Counted from the stretch's first letter, positions 25,195 to 34,327 are shown. The stretch is 64,000 bases of DNA from JAVBKX01 sp031553835 (GCA_031553835.1 JAVBKX010000009.1:62001-126000); one strand, 5' to 3'. The notes: generated by a model not told the origin, from the letters alone. Made by a program: numbers and translations.

Positions 25195-25926
25195 ATGAAA
25201 GCCTTGATTTTTGCGGCTGGATTAGGTACCCGGTTAAAGCCCTTAACCGATTCGATGCCCAAAGCATTGGTCCCGGTCAATGGAATACCCCTTTTGAAGC
25301 ATGTGGCGCAGAAACTCCAAGCTGCCGGTGTGTCGGAAATCATTATCAATATTCACCATAAAGGAGAACAAATTATTGATTTCGTCCGGTCTGAAAATAA
25401 TTTTGGGATGCGAGTCGAATTTTCCGATGAAACCGGAAATTTATTGGAAACAGGAGGAGGAATTAAGTTCGCCTCCCGTTTTTTTGATGACCATGTTCCT
25501 TTTTTTGTGCATAATGTGGATATTTTGTCGAATGTAAATTTGACCGATTTTTATCGATTCCATCGACAGTCCGGAGCGTTGGCCAGCCTGTTTGTCGGTG
25601 AACGCAAATCGAATCGTTATTTGCTTTTTGATGATCAGCAGCATTTGAAAGCCTGGAAAAATGAAACTTCCGGAGAAATAAAACCGGACGGAATGCACAT
25701 TGAAAATTTTAAGTCTATGGCATTCAACGGGATACATGTAATCTCTCCTCAGATATTTCAATACATGGAAGGTTGGGAAGGAAAATTTTCTATTATTGAT
25801 TTTTATTTGTCAATAGCTCAACAATATACAATTGCAGCTTATTGTCCTTCCGGAGTTGAAATGATTGATGTAGGAAAAGTAGAGTCTTTAGAAGTTGCAA
25901 ATCAACTTGCAGCCAAGTTTTATTAA
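25195..25926 (+). CDS. Sugar-1-phosphate nucleotidyltransferase (MurU-like)
   Basis: A 243-aa Rossmann-like NTP transferase. The N-terminal nucleotide-binding motif is FAAGLGTRLKPLTDSMPKAL (residues 6-25), with GxGTR and the PK of the sugar-nucleotide site. VHNVDILSNVNL supplies the metal-binding Asp. It is closest in feel to MurNAc-1-phosphate uridylyltransferase (MurU), which acts in cell-wall recycling, but its kinase partner AmgK is absent here. It begins one base after parE and is followed 8 nt later by the methyltransferase. Confidence 0.82.
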   Translation: MKALIFAAGLGTRLKPLTDSMPKALVPVNGIPLLKHVAQKLQAAGVSEIIINIHHKGEQIIDFVRSENNFGMRVEFSDETGNLLETGGGIKFASRFFDDHVPFFVHNVDILSNVNLTDFYRFHRQSGALASLFVGERKSNRYLLFDDQQHLKAWKNETSGEIKPDGMHIENFKSMAFNGIHVISPQIFQYMEGWEGKFSIIDFYLSIAQQYTIAAYCPSGVEMIDVGKVESLEVANQLAAKFY

Positions 25927-25934
25927 AAGCAGAC

Positions 25935-26882
25935 ATGGCGAAAAAACAGGCTATAGATAAGATACGTTCCCCTCGAAACCGGACTTTGTTTCTTGAAAAA
26001 ACGGAAATTCCTGTTTTCAAAGAACGATTATTGCCGGTTTCTTCCGAAGTTTTGTCAATCGACGATATTACGAATAAAACGATTCATGGCGATCTGATGG
26101 AAGCGCTGAAAGTTCTTCCCCAGGGTTTTGCCGATCTGATCATTGTGGATCCTCCGTATAACCTGACGAAAGATTTTTCAGGAATGAAATTCTCCAGGAT
26201 GAAGAATTTCAGCTATTTAGAATATTTGCATTCCTGGTTTCCCCAGGTTGTTCGCTTATTGAAACCGCAAGGGTCGTTGTACCTTTGTGGAGATTGGCAG
26301 TCCACATCCTTTTTATTTTCCGTTATAGACGAGTTCCTGGTCGTGATGAACCGAATTACCTGGCAGCGCGAAAAAGGCCGTGGAGCGCAAAAGAATTGGA
26401 AAAACGGGATGGAAGATATTTGGTTTGGAGTCCAGGATCCGAAAAACTATTATTTTGATGTAGATGCCGTCAAAATGAAACGAAGGGTGAATGCTCCATA
26501 CAGGGAAAACGGTCTCCCGAAAGATTGGGAAGAGACCAAAGACGGACGTTTCCGGATGACGTATCCGTCTAATTTTTGGGATGATATTACTGTTCCTTAT
26601 TGGTCAATGCCCGAAAATACAGACCATCCGACACAAAAACCGGAAAAATTAATTGCAAAACTTATTTTAGCCAGCTGTCCTCCGAATGGTATGGTTTTTG
26701 ACCCGTTTTTGGGATCCGGAACGACATCTGTAGTGGCTAAAAAATTGGGACGCAATTATTGTGGCGTGGAGCAAAGTGAAGAATATTGTTGTTTGGCTGA
26801 AAAACGTTTACAAAAAGCAGAAGCCGATTCTCAGATACAAGGATATCAGGAAGGTATTTTTTGGCAGAGAAATGCTCTGTAA
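25935..26882 (+). CDS. Orphan N6-adenine DNA methyltransferase, beta-type motif order
   Basis: A 315-aa site-specific methyltransferase. The catalytic motif IV DPPYNL is at residues 72-77 and precedes the SAM-binding motif FDPFLGSGTT at 255-264. That order defines the beta group. HPTQKPEKL (231-239) is the conserved motif before it. DPPY points to amino-methylation, most likely N6-adenine. No restriction endonuclease is nearby, and the gene sits inside a compact housekeeping cluster, so an epigenetic or solitary role is plausible. Its target sequence is unknown. Confidence 0.88.
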   Translation: MAKKQAIDKIRSPRNRTLFLEKTEIPVFKERLLPVSSEVLSIDDITNKTIHGDLMEALKVLPQGFADLIIVDPPYNLTKDFSGMKFSRMKNFSYLEYLHSWFPQVVRLLKPQGSLYLCGDWQSTSFLFSVIDEFLVVMNRITWQREKGRGAQKNWKNGMEDIWFGVQDPKNYYFDVDAVKMKRRVNAPYRENGLPKDWEETKDGRFRMTYPSNFWDDITVPYWSMPENTDHPTQKPEKLIAKLILASCPPNGMVFDPFLGSGTTSVVAKKLGRNYCGVEQSEEYCCLAEKRLQKAEADSQIQGYQEGIFWQRNAL

Positions 26883-26902
26883 GGTTTGAAAATTATGTAT
26901 GT

Positions 26903-27775
26903 ATGAAAAATAGGCAGAGTTTGTGGATTTTTATTGTTGTATTTTTGGTTTTGACCGGAGTGGCAGTCTATTACATCTTGCAGCAACGCAAACAAATGGC
27001 TCAATTAGAGCAGCAATTTGAACTCGATAAAGAAGACTTGGCTGACGAATATAATCAACTTTCATTACAATACGAAGGATATAAATTTGAAACAAGTAAT
27101 GATTCCTTAGTCGCTAAGTTGGAACGTGAGCAGGTAAAAGTGCAACGTTTGATGGAGGAATTACGTACTGTAAAAGCAACCAATGCTACCCGGATCAGCG
27201 AATTGAAAAAAGAATTGGAATCCTTGCGTACAATCATGCGCGGATATGTTCAGGAAATTGATTCCTTAAATCGCCTGAATCAAAAACTGACGGAGGAAAA
27301 CAAAAAAGTTTCCCGGCAATATCAACAAGCCACTCATACAATCAGTCAGATAACCCAGGAAAAAGAGGCTTTGTCGGAACGGGTTAACCTTGCTTCCAGG
27401 TTAGATGCAGGCAATATTAGCGTGACCGGAATTACAGACAAAAATAAATCGACTGATAAGGTCAAAAAAATGGATCAATTGGCGATTAATTTTGCTATCA
27501 ATAAAAATATTACAGCGCCTACAGGAGAAAAGACTATTTTTATCCGGATACAACGGCCCGACGGCGACATATTGGTTAAAAGCAGGGCCAATACTTTTCA
27601 ATATGAAAATAAAGAAATCAATTATTCCAGTAAACGTACCATTGAATATACCGGAGAAGAGACGTATGTTCAGATTTATTGGAAAATTGAAGAATTCCTT
27701 TCTCCCGGAGATTATCGGGTGGATATTTTTGCTGATGGAAATCTGATTGGCAGCAAAGTGTTTAACCTGGAATGA
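26903..27775 (+). CDS. Membrane-anchored coiled-coil protein
   Basis: Start set at 26903 (MKNRQSLWIF), which places a transmembrane helix directly at the N terminus; an upstream ATG at 26861 would overlap the methyltransferase by 22 nt. Residues 7-28 form the helix. Residues 35-170 are a long charged coiled coil (for example EREQVKVQRLMEELRTVKA). The last 100 residues form a beta-rich domain (IFIRIQRPDGDILVKS). I do not recognise a named family; similar proteins occur in Bacteroidales. A structural envelope role is a guess. Confidence 0.7.
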   Translation: MKNRQSLWIFIVVFLVLTGVAVYYILQQRKQMAQLEQQFELDKEDLADEYNQLSLQYEGYKFETSNDSLVAKLEREQVKVQRLMEELRTVKATNATRISELKKELESLRTIMRGYVQEIDSLNRLNQKLTEENKKVSRQYQQATHTISQITQEKEALSERVNLASRLDAGNISVTGITDKNKSTDKVKKMDQLAINFAINKNITAPTGEKTIFIRIQRPDGDILVKSRANTFQYENKEINYSSKRTIEYTGEETYVQIYWKIEEFLSPGDYRVDIFADGNLIGSKVFNLE

Positions 27776-27806
27776 TAATACATTAGTTTTAAGAAAACAA
27801 ATAAAA

Positions 27807-28418
27807 TACCAAAACTATAGAAAATAATATCAAGTAAGAAACCAACCAAACTATGAAATTGCAAGTTATTCAAAACCGGATTTATGAAATTCGAGGGTTT
27901 AAAGTGATGCTTGACTTTGATTTGGCAGAATTATATCAGGTAGAAACTAGGATTTTAAATCAGTCTGTAAAGCGCAATTTTAAACGATTTCCTGATGATT
28001 TTATGTTCCAACTTACAAAAGTTGAGTGGGATAATATGCCATCACAATTTGTGATGACATATCCGATAAAGCGGCCTAAATCGGCACTGCCTTTTGCATT
28101 TACAGAACAGGGTGTTGCCATGTTATCCAGCATATTAAGAAGTGAAACCGCAATAGTCATAAATATTAGTATCATGCGTGCATTTGTAGCTGTTCGCCAG
28201 CTAATCCTTAATCCACCAATTGATAAAGTTAGTGAATTACAAAATGAAGTTCAAGAACTGAAACAATATATTGACGAAGTATTTACTGACTACAACGATA
28301 TTAATGAAGATACCCGGATGCAATTGGTATTAATCAATGAAACGTTGGCCGAATTGCAGTCTAAAAATAAGGAACTTAATTGGTTGAGAAAGCCGATAGG
28401 GTACCAAAACTACAGAAA
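27807..28418. repeat. Direct repeats flanking the ORF6N gene
   Basis: TACCAAAACTATAGAAA (27807-27823) and TACCAAAACTACAGAAA (28402-28418) match at 16 of 17 positions and bracket the ORF6N gene. The right copy lies inside its last codons. This could be a duplicated target or recombination site left by gene-cassette insertion. Confidence 0.55.
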
Positions 28419-28422
28419 CTGA
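27853..28422 (+). CDS. ORF6N-domain (KilA-N-related) DNA-binding protein
   Basis: A 189-aa protein with an N-terminal ORF6N domain. Residues 1-90 read IYEIRGFKVMLDFDLAELY, then SVKRNFKRFPDDFMFQLT and AFTEQGVAMLSSILRS, the conserved pattern of phage and transposon-associated regulators. The C-terminal part is a predicted coiled coil (VSELQNEVQELKQYIDEVF). ORF6N proteins are frequent in Bacteroidota mobile DNA. The last residues RKPIGYQNYRN are encoded by a flanking direct repeat, so the C terminus may vary between insertions. Confidence 0.88.
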   Translation: MKLQVIQNRIYEIRGFKVMLDFDLAELYQVETRILNQSVKRNFKRFPDDFMFQLTKVEWDNMPSQFVMTYPIKRPKSALPFAFTEQGVAMLSSILRSETAIVINISIMRAFVAVRQLILNPPIDKVSELQNEVQELKQYIDEVFTDYNDINEDTRMQLVLINETLAELQSKNKELNWLRKPIGYQNYRN

Positions 28423-28482
28423 ATAGTACGCAACAATTTCCACATTAGGAGTGAGATTACTCTGTGTATAAGCAAAATATTG

Positions 28483-28787
28483 TATATTTGTGCTTGTGCT
28501 TTCGGGCACAGACATACTTTTTGTTAAACACGGAAGTGTTTGCTTAATTCTCAGAGAACGAATCTGACAAATTCAAAAATGAATAGAGAATGAGCATAAC
28601 TCTCCCATCATATCTCGTACATGGTGTGGGGCTGTTGCTTGTTTGATATTCATGGGTTTTGTCAGAACCTGTTCTCTTCAGATTAAGTATTCAGTGCCAC
28701 ACTTTCTTTTTTAAATCAATTTACTTCTGAGGTGCTGGAGGAGGGGAAAAACCGAAAATCCTATAAGAGAGTAGGAAACATCCAATC
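28483..28787 (+). promoter_or_regulatory. Long structured 5' leader of the MBG surface-protein gene
   Basis: A TATATTTG box at 28483-28490 is followed by about 300 nt with no gene. It contains hairpins TGTGC/GCACA (28495-28510) and AAACAC/GTGTTT with a GGAA tetraloop (28526-28541). A long-range stem pairs AGAGAAC+TCTGAC (28553-28568) with GTCAGA+GTTCTCT (28661-28677). Inside it CTCCCATCAT faces ATGGTGTGGGG. The nested pairing suggests an RNA element, but no known riboswitch class is recognised. Confidence 0.45.
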
Positions 28788-30681
28788 ATGAAACAAATTT
28801 TTACAATTTTTGTGTGCCTATTTCTTGCGATAGGCACAACAACGGCTCAAACTTACAGTGGTGGGAACGGAACAGAAAATGACCCGTATTTGATTTCTTC
28901 TAAGGCGGATATGGAGAAATTAGCTATGGCTGTATCTCTTAATGCCTCTTATTCCATGGGAAAATATTTTTTATTAACTCGGGATATTACAGAAGAAGTT
29001 ACAACTATCAAGTACAGGCAATCCTGTCAAATGGCAACGTAGCGCTGATAAAGGACAATCGTGGGTAGATATAGCCTGTACCACATTTTTTTATACTGAG
29101 ACCGACCCAGCCCCCGGCCAATATATTTATCGAGCCCTTAATGGCGATGGCACATATTCCAATTATGTAAAGGGTTCTTATTCTGATGCCATTCCCTCCC
29201 AAGTTAATACATTGCCTCTTACAAATACTTCTAAAATAACAGATGAAAGCGTTACATTCAGTTTAGATGTAGCCGATAGTCATTACAATTATCAATGGTA
29301 TAAAGGCGGTACGCCAATTGAAGGTGCTACAAGTAATACATATTCCCTCCCTATGGTGAAAATTGCCGATGCTGGTGTGTATAAATGTCAAATTTGGAAC
29401 GGTTGTAACGAAGTTTATTCAACAGTAACTATCCTTACAGTCGATAAAGCTCTACAAACAATTACATTCAATGAATTACCGAAAAAAACGTATGGCGACC
29501 CGACTTTTTCTTTATTGGCAAGCGTTACTTCCAATCAGTCGATTACATTTGAAAGTTCCAATACCAATGTAGCAACTGTTTCAGGTAATATTGTGACTAT
29601 TCACAATGCAGGAGCAGCGTATATCACCGCTTCTGTGGCCAGCAATGATAATTATTATGCAGCAAACCCGGTACAACAATTACTGACGGTAAACAAAGCA
29701 TTTCAAACTGTTGCATTGGATTTTGTTCCTAATAAAACCTACGGAGATGTGGCTTTTACATTGAGCGCACAAACGAGTACCGGATTACCGGTTACTTATA
29801 TATCGTCTGACCCGACTAAATTAGCAATATCCGGCAATCAGGCTACTATTGCAGGAACAGGAAATTTTACCGTAACGGCGCAACAGGCAGGAAATAATAA
29901 TTATCTGCCCATTTCCGATAGTAAATCGTTTGCGGTAAGTAAAGCCAATTTAACGATCTCAGCAGAGAACAAAGAGCGTTATTATGGTGATGAAAATCCT
30001 GCATTCACTTATACTTTCAATGGTTTTGTCAATGGAGATACTCGCGAGGCAATACAAACTTTGCCAACCATTGTTTGTCCAGCTACGCAAACGAGTCCAA
30101 TAGGTAATTATGTTATCACGGCTTCAGGAGCAGCTGATGATAATTATAATTTTATTTATCAGAATGCTTTATTGACAATAAATAAGACAACATTGAAAAT
30201 CCAACCCAATGACGTTTCACGGAAATACGGCGAAAATAATCCGGTTTTTACATTGACCTATTCTGGTTTCAAAAATGATGAAAACGAATCGGTTCTCGAT
30301 ATTCTTCCTACCATTAATTGTAGTGCAACGAAAAACTCACCTGCCGGATTGTATGAAATTCTATTGTCGGGTGGCTCGGATAATAATTATGATTATAACC
30401 TGTTGAATGGGAAATTGGAGATTACAACTGTCAGCAGTTTGGCAAGGATAAATACGTCGAATCTTTCCTTATATCCCAATCCGGTAAAAAATGATTTGTT
30501 TATCCAATCTGAAACTCCGGTTGAAAAAATAGAAATATACGATCAATCAGGAATCTGCGTTTTAGTAAATGAAAATGTCATTGAAAAAGTAGATGTTTCA
30601 GGTTTGGCCAATGGGCTTTATCTGGTTCGGATTTTTGTGGAAAAAACTCCAGTTATCGAAAAAATCGTAATCAGAAAATAA
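28788..30681 (+). pseudogene. Frameshifted secreted MBG-repeat protein with T9SS sorting domain
   Basis: The first frame (28788-29042) encodes a signal peptide (MKQIFTIFVCLFLAIGTTTA) and a GLUG-like opening (TYSGGNGTENDPYLISSKAD), then stops. From 28978 the +1 frame is open and continues through WQRSADKGQSWVDI into an Ig-like domain, two MBG-like modules starting YGDPTFSL and YGDVAFTL, two further MBG_2 modules (ERYYGDENPAF, SRKYGENNPVF) and a T9SS type A tail (LSLYPNPVKND). The frames must join between 28978 and 29042. An internal deletion or frameshift has probably inactivated the gene. If a downstream ATG such as 29212 were used, the product would lack a signal peptide. Confidence 0.75.
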
Positions 30682-30728
30682 ACCTTGTTCAGCAAACGCA
30701 TAAGGTAGTTTATATGTTTTGCCCCAAT

Positions 30729-30770
30729 GAAGCTGCCTCAAAATCCCATTTGGGTTTTTGAGGCAGCTTC
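30729..30770. terminator. Bidirectional intrinsic terminator
   Basis: GAAGCTGCCTCAAAA (from 30729) pairs perfectly with TTTTGAGGCAGCTTC (ending 30770). The stem continues through CCCA/TGGG with a TT-containing loop. A-rich and T-rich flanks let it serve both convergent genes. Confidence 0.85.
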
Positions 30771-30775
30771 AAAAA

Positions 30776-31702
30776 TTAAAAATACCATCTCCCCTGATAT
30801 GCCTGCCGCTCAGCAATCCGTTGGTTTAATTTATACATGAATTCGTTGTTTTTGGAACGCCAATCGGGTGCAATGACTAATTCCTTCGGGGATTGGGAAA
30901 CAAATCGCTCCAGAACAAAATGAGGCGGTAAAAGTTCGATGAAATCGATGCATAAGTCAATGTATTCATCCATTGTATAAAAGTGAAACCACTCAGGATG
31001 TTCCAAAAATTGTTGCGCCATTTTGGTATTTCGTATCAATTGTAGTTGATGTAATTTGACGGTGGTAACGGGCAACGTAGAAATAGTCCTGGCATGATTC
31101 AATAGATCTTCTCTGTTTTCTCCGGGAAGTCCTAAGATAAGATGTATGCCACAAAGACAACCGGCGTCATTTGTCCGATGAATTGTTTCGACACATTCTT
31201 CGTAAGTATGCCCCCGGTTAATAAATGCCAAAGTGGCATTTATTGTCGATTCCATCCCATATTCGATCAAGAGAAAATGCTTTTTGGAAATTTTTTGTAA
31301 TTCTGATAAAAGTTCATCAGGCATGCAATCGGGACGAGTGCCGATAATTAAGCCTACAACATCGGGATGTTGCAGCGCTTCATCGTATTTTTCCAATAAG
31401 CGGTCGACTTCATCATAAGTATTGGTATATGCTTGAAAATAAGCTAAAAATTTCATTTGAGGATATTTGCCGGAAAAGAAATCAATGCCCTCATTCAGTT
31501 GCTGTCTTACACCTTTGCCCGAAAAACAATACTCCGGACTGAAGGTTTGGTTATTGCAATAAGTACAACCTCCAAATCCCTTTGTTCCGTCTCGGTTGGG
31601 ACAAGAAAATCCCGCATTGATCGAAATTTTTTGAACTTTATAGGGAAATCTGGTTTGCAAAAAATCCGCAAATTCGTAATATGGTTTTGCCGGTTTATTC
31701 AT
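30776..31702 (-). CDS. YhcC-type radical SAM protein (TIGR01212 family)
   Basis: A 308-aa radical SAM enzyme of the YhcC family. The cluster cysteines are C34, C46 and C49 in CPNRDGTKGFGGCTYC, a C-x11-C-x2-C spacing diagnostic for this family and unlike the common CxxxCxxC. LLIEYGMESTINATLAFINRGH and CGIHLILGLPGENRED are further family blocks. The start overlaps the upstream SPASM radical SAM gene by 8 nt, so they are translationally coupled. Family function is unsettled; a role in RNA or cofactor modification has been supposed. Confidence 0.92.
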   Translation of the reverse strand: MNKPAKPYYEFADFLQTRFPYKVQKISINAGFSCPNRDGTKGFGGCTYCNNQTFSPEYCFSGKGVRQQLNEGIDFFSGKYPQMKFLAYFQAYTNTYDEVDRLLEKYDEALQHPDVVGLIIGTRPDCMPDELLSELQKISKKHFLLIEYGMESTINATLAFINRGHTYEECVETIHRTNDAGCLCGIHLILGLPGENREDLLNHARTISTLPVTTVKLHQLQLIRNTKMAQQFLEHPEWFHFYTMDEYIDLCIDFIELLPPHFVLERFVSQSPKELVIAPDWRSKNNEFMYKLNQRIAERQAYQGRWYF

Positions 31703-32756
31703 CGATTAATTGAGAATGACACATTAATACTCCATCTTTTTTTGCTGTCCAATAATGTAATCCATTGCCCTGGCATGTTTTGTAAGATTTGCAATGGGCG
31801 CAAATTCCGGTTTTTGTCCAGGCTCTGTTTCGAAACAGTTCAAACCGGTTGTTCCATATTTCCGAAAATTTATCCTGGTAAATGTTTCCCTGAGCGAACG
31901 ATCGATCCATATTAGGACATGCCGAAATATCTCCGTTATACAATACCGAACCGATATGAATCCCGCCGCGGCAAAAGAAAAAACTGTCCCTCGCCCGGAT
32001 TTCATATTTTCCTAAATATCCTTCGCAACTAAAATTTACTGCAACGGAATGATCTTTTTTTGCGTTTTCAATATATTTCATTAATTCAGTAAATTCTGTT
32101 CTGTCAAGCTGTAATGATTTGTTTCCTGCAGCTCTGCCTATCGGCGTAATGGTAAAAAGCCGCCATGCTTTTACTTTGTTTTCAATCAATATTTGGCGAA
32201 TGGATTCTAATTCGTGGAGATTTTTTTTGTTGACACAAGTAACGACATCAAAATTCAACCGCTCTTCATTTGCCATCAATCGCATGGCTTGAATCGCATG
32301 GTCAAAACTGTTGGGATTATTTCGCAGCCAATTGTGATTTTCCTCCATTCCATCGAAACTTAAGGTGCATGAACCCATTCCCGCATTCAACAACGAATTG
32401 TGTCGCTCGGGAGTATATGCGTAGCCATTGGTAACAATTCCCCAACGGAAATTCCTTTTACGGATTTCTTGGCCGCATTTTTCCAAATCTTTTCGTAATA
32501 ATGGTTCTCCGCCTGTAATGACGACTGTAGTTGCCGGATCATGTTCCATAGAATTAATATCGTCCAACACTTTTAGAAAATCGGTGGCAGGCATGTCCTG
32601 AACAATAGCATTTTGCGAACAATCACTGCCGCAATGCAGGCAATGCAAGTTGCAACGTTGGGTACATTCCCAAAAAAGATAGGAAAGCAAGTGGGATTGG
32701 CTTTCTTGTTTTTTGTAATGATTGAAAATTGTTTGTTTAAATTTTTTCAATAACAT
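31695..32756 (-). CDS. SPASM-domain radical SAM enzyme, rSAM/lipoprotein system
   Basis: A 353-aa radical SAM enzyme. The 4Fe-4S site is C35-x3-C39-x2-C42 within CTQRCNLHCLHC. VVITGGEPLLRKDLE is the SAM-binding GGEPLL block. The C terminus has a SPASM set of cysteines (CRGG, ACPNMDRS, GICAHCKSYKTCQG) for auxiliary clusters. It overlaps the lipoprotein gene upstream by 10 nt. I recall a TIGRFAM pair named rSAM/lipoprotein system in Bacteroidota, and this gene and its neighbour fit it. The reaction is unknown; modification of the lipoprotein is the obvious hypothesis. Confidence 0.88.
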   Translation of the reverse strand: MLLKKFKQTIFNHYKKQESQSHLLSYLFWECTQRCNLHCLHCGSDCSQNAIVQDMPATDFLKVLDDINSMEHDPATTVVITGGEPLLRKDLEKCGQEIRKRNFRWGIVTNGYAYTPERHNSLLNAGMGSCTLSFDGMEENHNWLRNNPNSFDHAIQAMRLMANEERLNFDVVTCVNKKNLHELESIRQILIENKVKAWRLFTITPIGRAAGNKSLQLDRTEFTELMKYIENAKKDHSVAVNFSCEGYLGKYEIRARDSFFFCRGGIHIGSVLYNGDISACPNMDRSFAQGNIYQDKFSEIWNNRFELFRNRAWTKTGICAHCKSYKTCQGNGLHYWTAKKDGVLMCHSQLIDE

Positions 32757-33148
32757 GGGTCCAAACTGATAGAGAAAGAGATGTTATCGCCTCGTTTTGG
32801 AGTAATGATGGTATCTTTTGGCTGAAATCGCAGTAAGTTGGTCTCATCATGAGGGACAGTAAATGAAAATATATGGTCTTGTCCCGAAGGCAAATACATA
32901 GTAAACGAACCATCATCGTCCGTAATATCGTAACGGTAACCATCTCCGACCGACACTTTTATTCCTTTCAATGGGGTTCCTGTAGATTTGTCAAAAACTT
33001 TGCCGTGAATAAATGCATCTCTTCCAAAATCTTTTGGCGCTCCATAACAGGCTTGAAAGACAAACATCATGGCAGACAATGAAAATGCTTTCAAAAAATA
33101 ATTCAGTATGTTTTTTTTAATATTCAAAACGACCGTATTCACTTTCAA
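32747..33148 (-). CDS. Small lipoprotein partner of the SPASM radical SAM enzyme
   Basis: A 133-aa lipoprotein: a hydrophobic N-terminal segment leads to the lipobox FQAC with C34 followed by YGAPKDFG. The body resembles a carboxypeptidase-regulatory-like beta-sandwich (IHGKVFDKSTGTPLKGIKVSV) and ends in SLDPCY, with a second Cys one residue from the end. The ATG at 33148 overlaps the 3' end of purM by 32 nt; a TTG at 33127 is an alternative start. Context and the AC-Y-G-x-P sequence after the lipobox suggest membership of the lipoprotein half of the rSAM/lipoprotein system. It may be a modified substrate. Confidence 0.78.
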   Translation of the reverse strand: MKVNTVVLNIKKNILNYFLKAFSLSAMMFVFQACYGAPKDFGRDAFIHGKVFDKSTGTPLKGIKVSVGDGYRYDITDDDGSFTMYLPSGQDHIFSFTVPHDETNLLRFQPKDTIITPKRGDNISFSISLDPCY

Positions 33149-34286
33149 TGATTAATTCTTTTTTTGCAGAGGCTTCTACATGCCCTGCAATTTGCGCTTC
33201 AATTCCAAATTGGTTGGAAATATTAATTACTTCCTGTGCATATTCTTTGGATAAATAAATTTCCATGCGATGTCCCATATTGAACACTTTATACATCTCT
33301 TTCCAATCGGTTCCGGATTGTTCCTTGATAATGGAAAATAACGGTGGAATCGGGAATAAATTATTTTTTACCACTTTTACCTGATCAACAAAATGCAATA
33401 CTTTGGTTTGTGCTCCGCCGGAACAGTGCACCATTCCATGTATATTTTTACGTTGAATATGATCAAATATTTTTTTGATTACAGGGGCATACGTACGGGT
33501 GGGAGAGAGAACTAATTTTCCTGCATCTAAGCCTAATCCTTCGATGGAATCGGTTAATTTTAAATTTCCGGAATAAACCAAATTATATGGAACGGCGGGA
33601 TCATAACTCTCCGGATATTTTTCTGCCAGGTATTTTGAAAAAACATCATGCCGGGCAGAAGTAAGTCCATTACTACCCATTCCGCCATTGTATTCTTTTT
33701 CATAAGTAGCTTGTCCGGAAGAAGAAAGTCCGACAATCACATCTCCGGCCTGGATGTTGGAATTATCGATTACATCGGCGCGTTTCATCCGGCAGGTAAC
33801 TGTGCTGTCCACAATAATGGTGCGTACTACATCGCCCACATCGGCAGTTTCACCTCCGGTCGGATAAATATTAACGCCAAGTTGCGCTAATTCTTCACAC
33901 AATTCGTTGGTTCCATTGATAATAGCGGAAATCACTTCGCCTGGAATCAGATGTTTGTTTCGTCCAATCGTTGAAGAAAGCAAAATATTGTCGGTAGCGC
34001 CCACACAAAGCAGGTCATCGATATTCATAATCAATGCATCCTGGGCAATTCCTTTCCAAACGGAAATATCTCCGGTTTCGCGCCAATAAAGATAGGCTAA
34101 TGATGATTTTGTTCCCGCGCCATCTGCATGCATGATGTTACAATAATCAGGATTTCCTCCCAATATATCGGGGATTATTTTACAAAATGCATTGGGAAAA
34201 ATTCCTTTATCAATGTTTTTGATCGCATTGTGTACGTCTTCTTTAGACGCTGAAACTCCTCGCTGATTGTATCGTTGGTCGCTCAT
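33117..34286 (-). CDS. purM: Phosphoribosylformylglycinamidine cyclo-ligase (AIR synthase)
   Basis: Catalyses the fifth step of purine synthesis, ATP-dependent closure of FGAM to AIR. It is a 389-aa Bacteroidota-type PurM. ADGAGTKSSLAYLYW and ALIMNIDDLLCVGATDNIL carry the phosphate and Mg-ATP residues, followed by PTGGETADVGD and VGLSSSGQATYEKEYNGGMGSNG. It is the first gene of an overlapping four-gene unit leading to the lipoprotein and two radical SAM genes, an odd set of companions for a purine enzyme. Confidence 0.93.
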   Translation of the reverse strand: MSDQRYNQRGVSASKEDVHNAIKNIDKGIFPNAFCKIIPDILGGNPDYCNIMHADGAGTKSSLAYLYWRETGDISVWKGIAQDALIMNIDDLLCVGATDNILLSSTIGRNKHLIPGEVISAIINGTNELCEELAQLGVNIYPTGGETADVGDVVRTIIVDSTVTCRMKRADVIDNSNIQAGDVIVGLSSSGQATYEKEYNGGMGSNGLTSARHDVFSKYLAEKYPESYDPAVPYNLVYSGNLKLTDSIEGLGLDAGKLVLSPTRTYAPVIKKIFDHIQRKNIHGMVHCSGGAQTKVLHFVDQVKVVKNNLFPIPPLFSIIKEQSGTDWKEMYKVFNMGHRMEIYLSKEYAQEVINISNQFGIEAQIAGHVEASAKKELIIESEYGRFEY

Positions 34287-34327
34287 GATTTATATGTAAA
34301 TGAAATACAAAGATAATCGGTTTTCAG

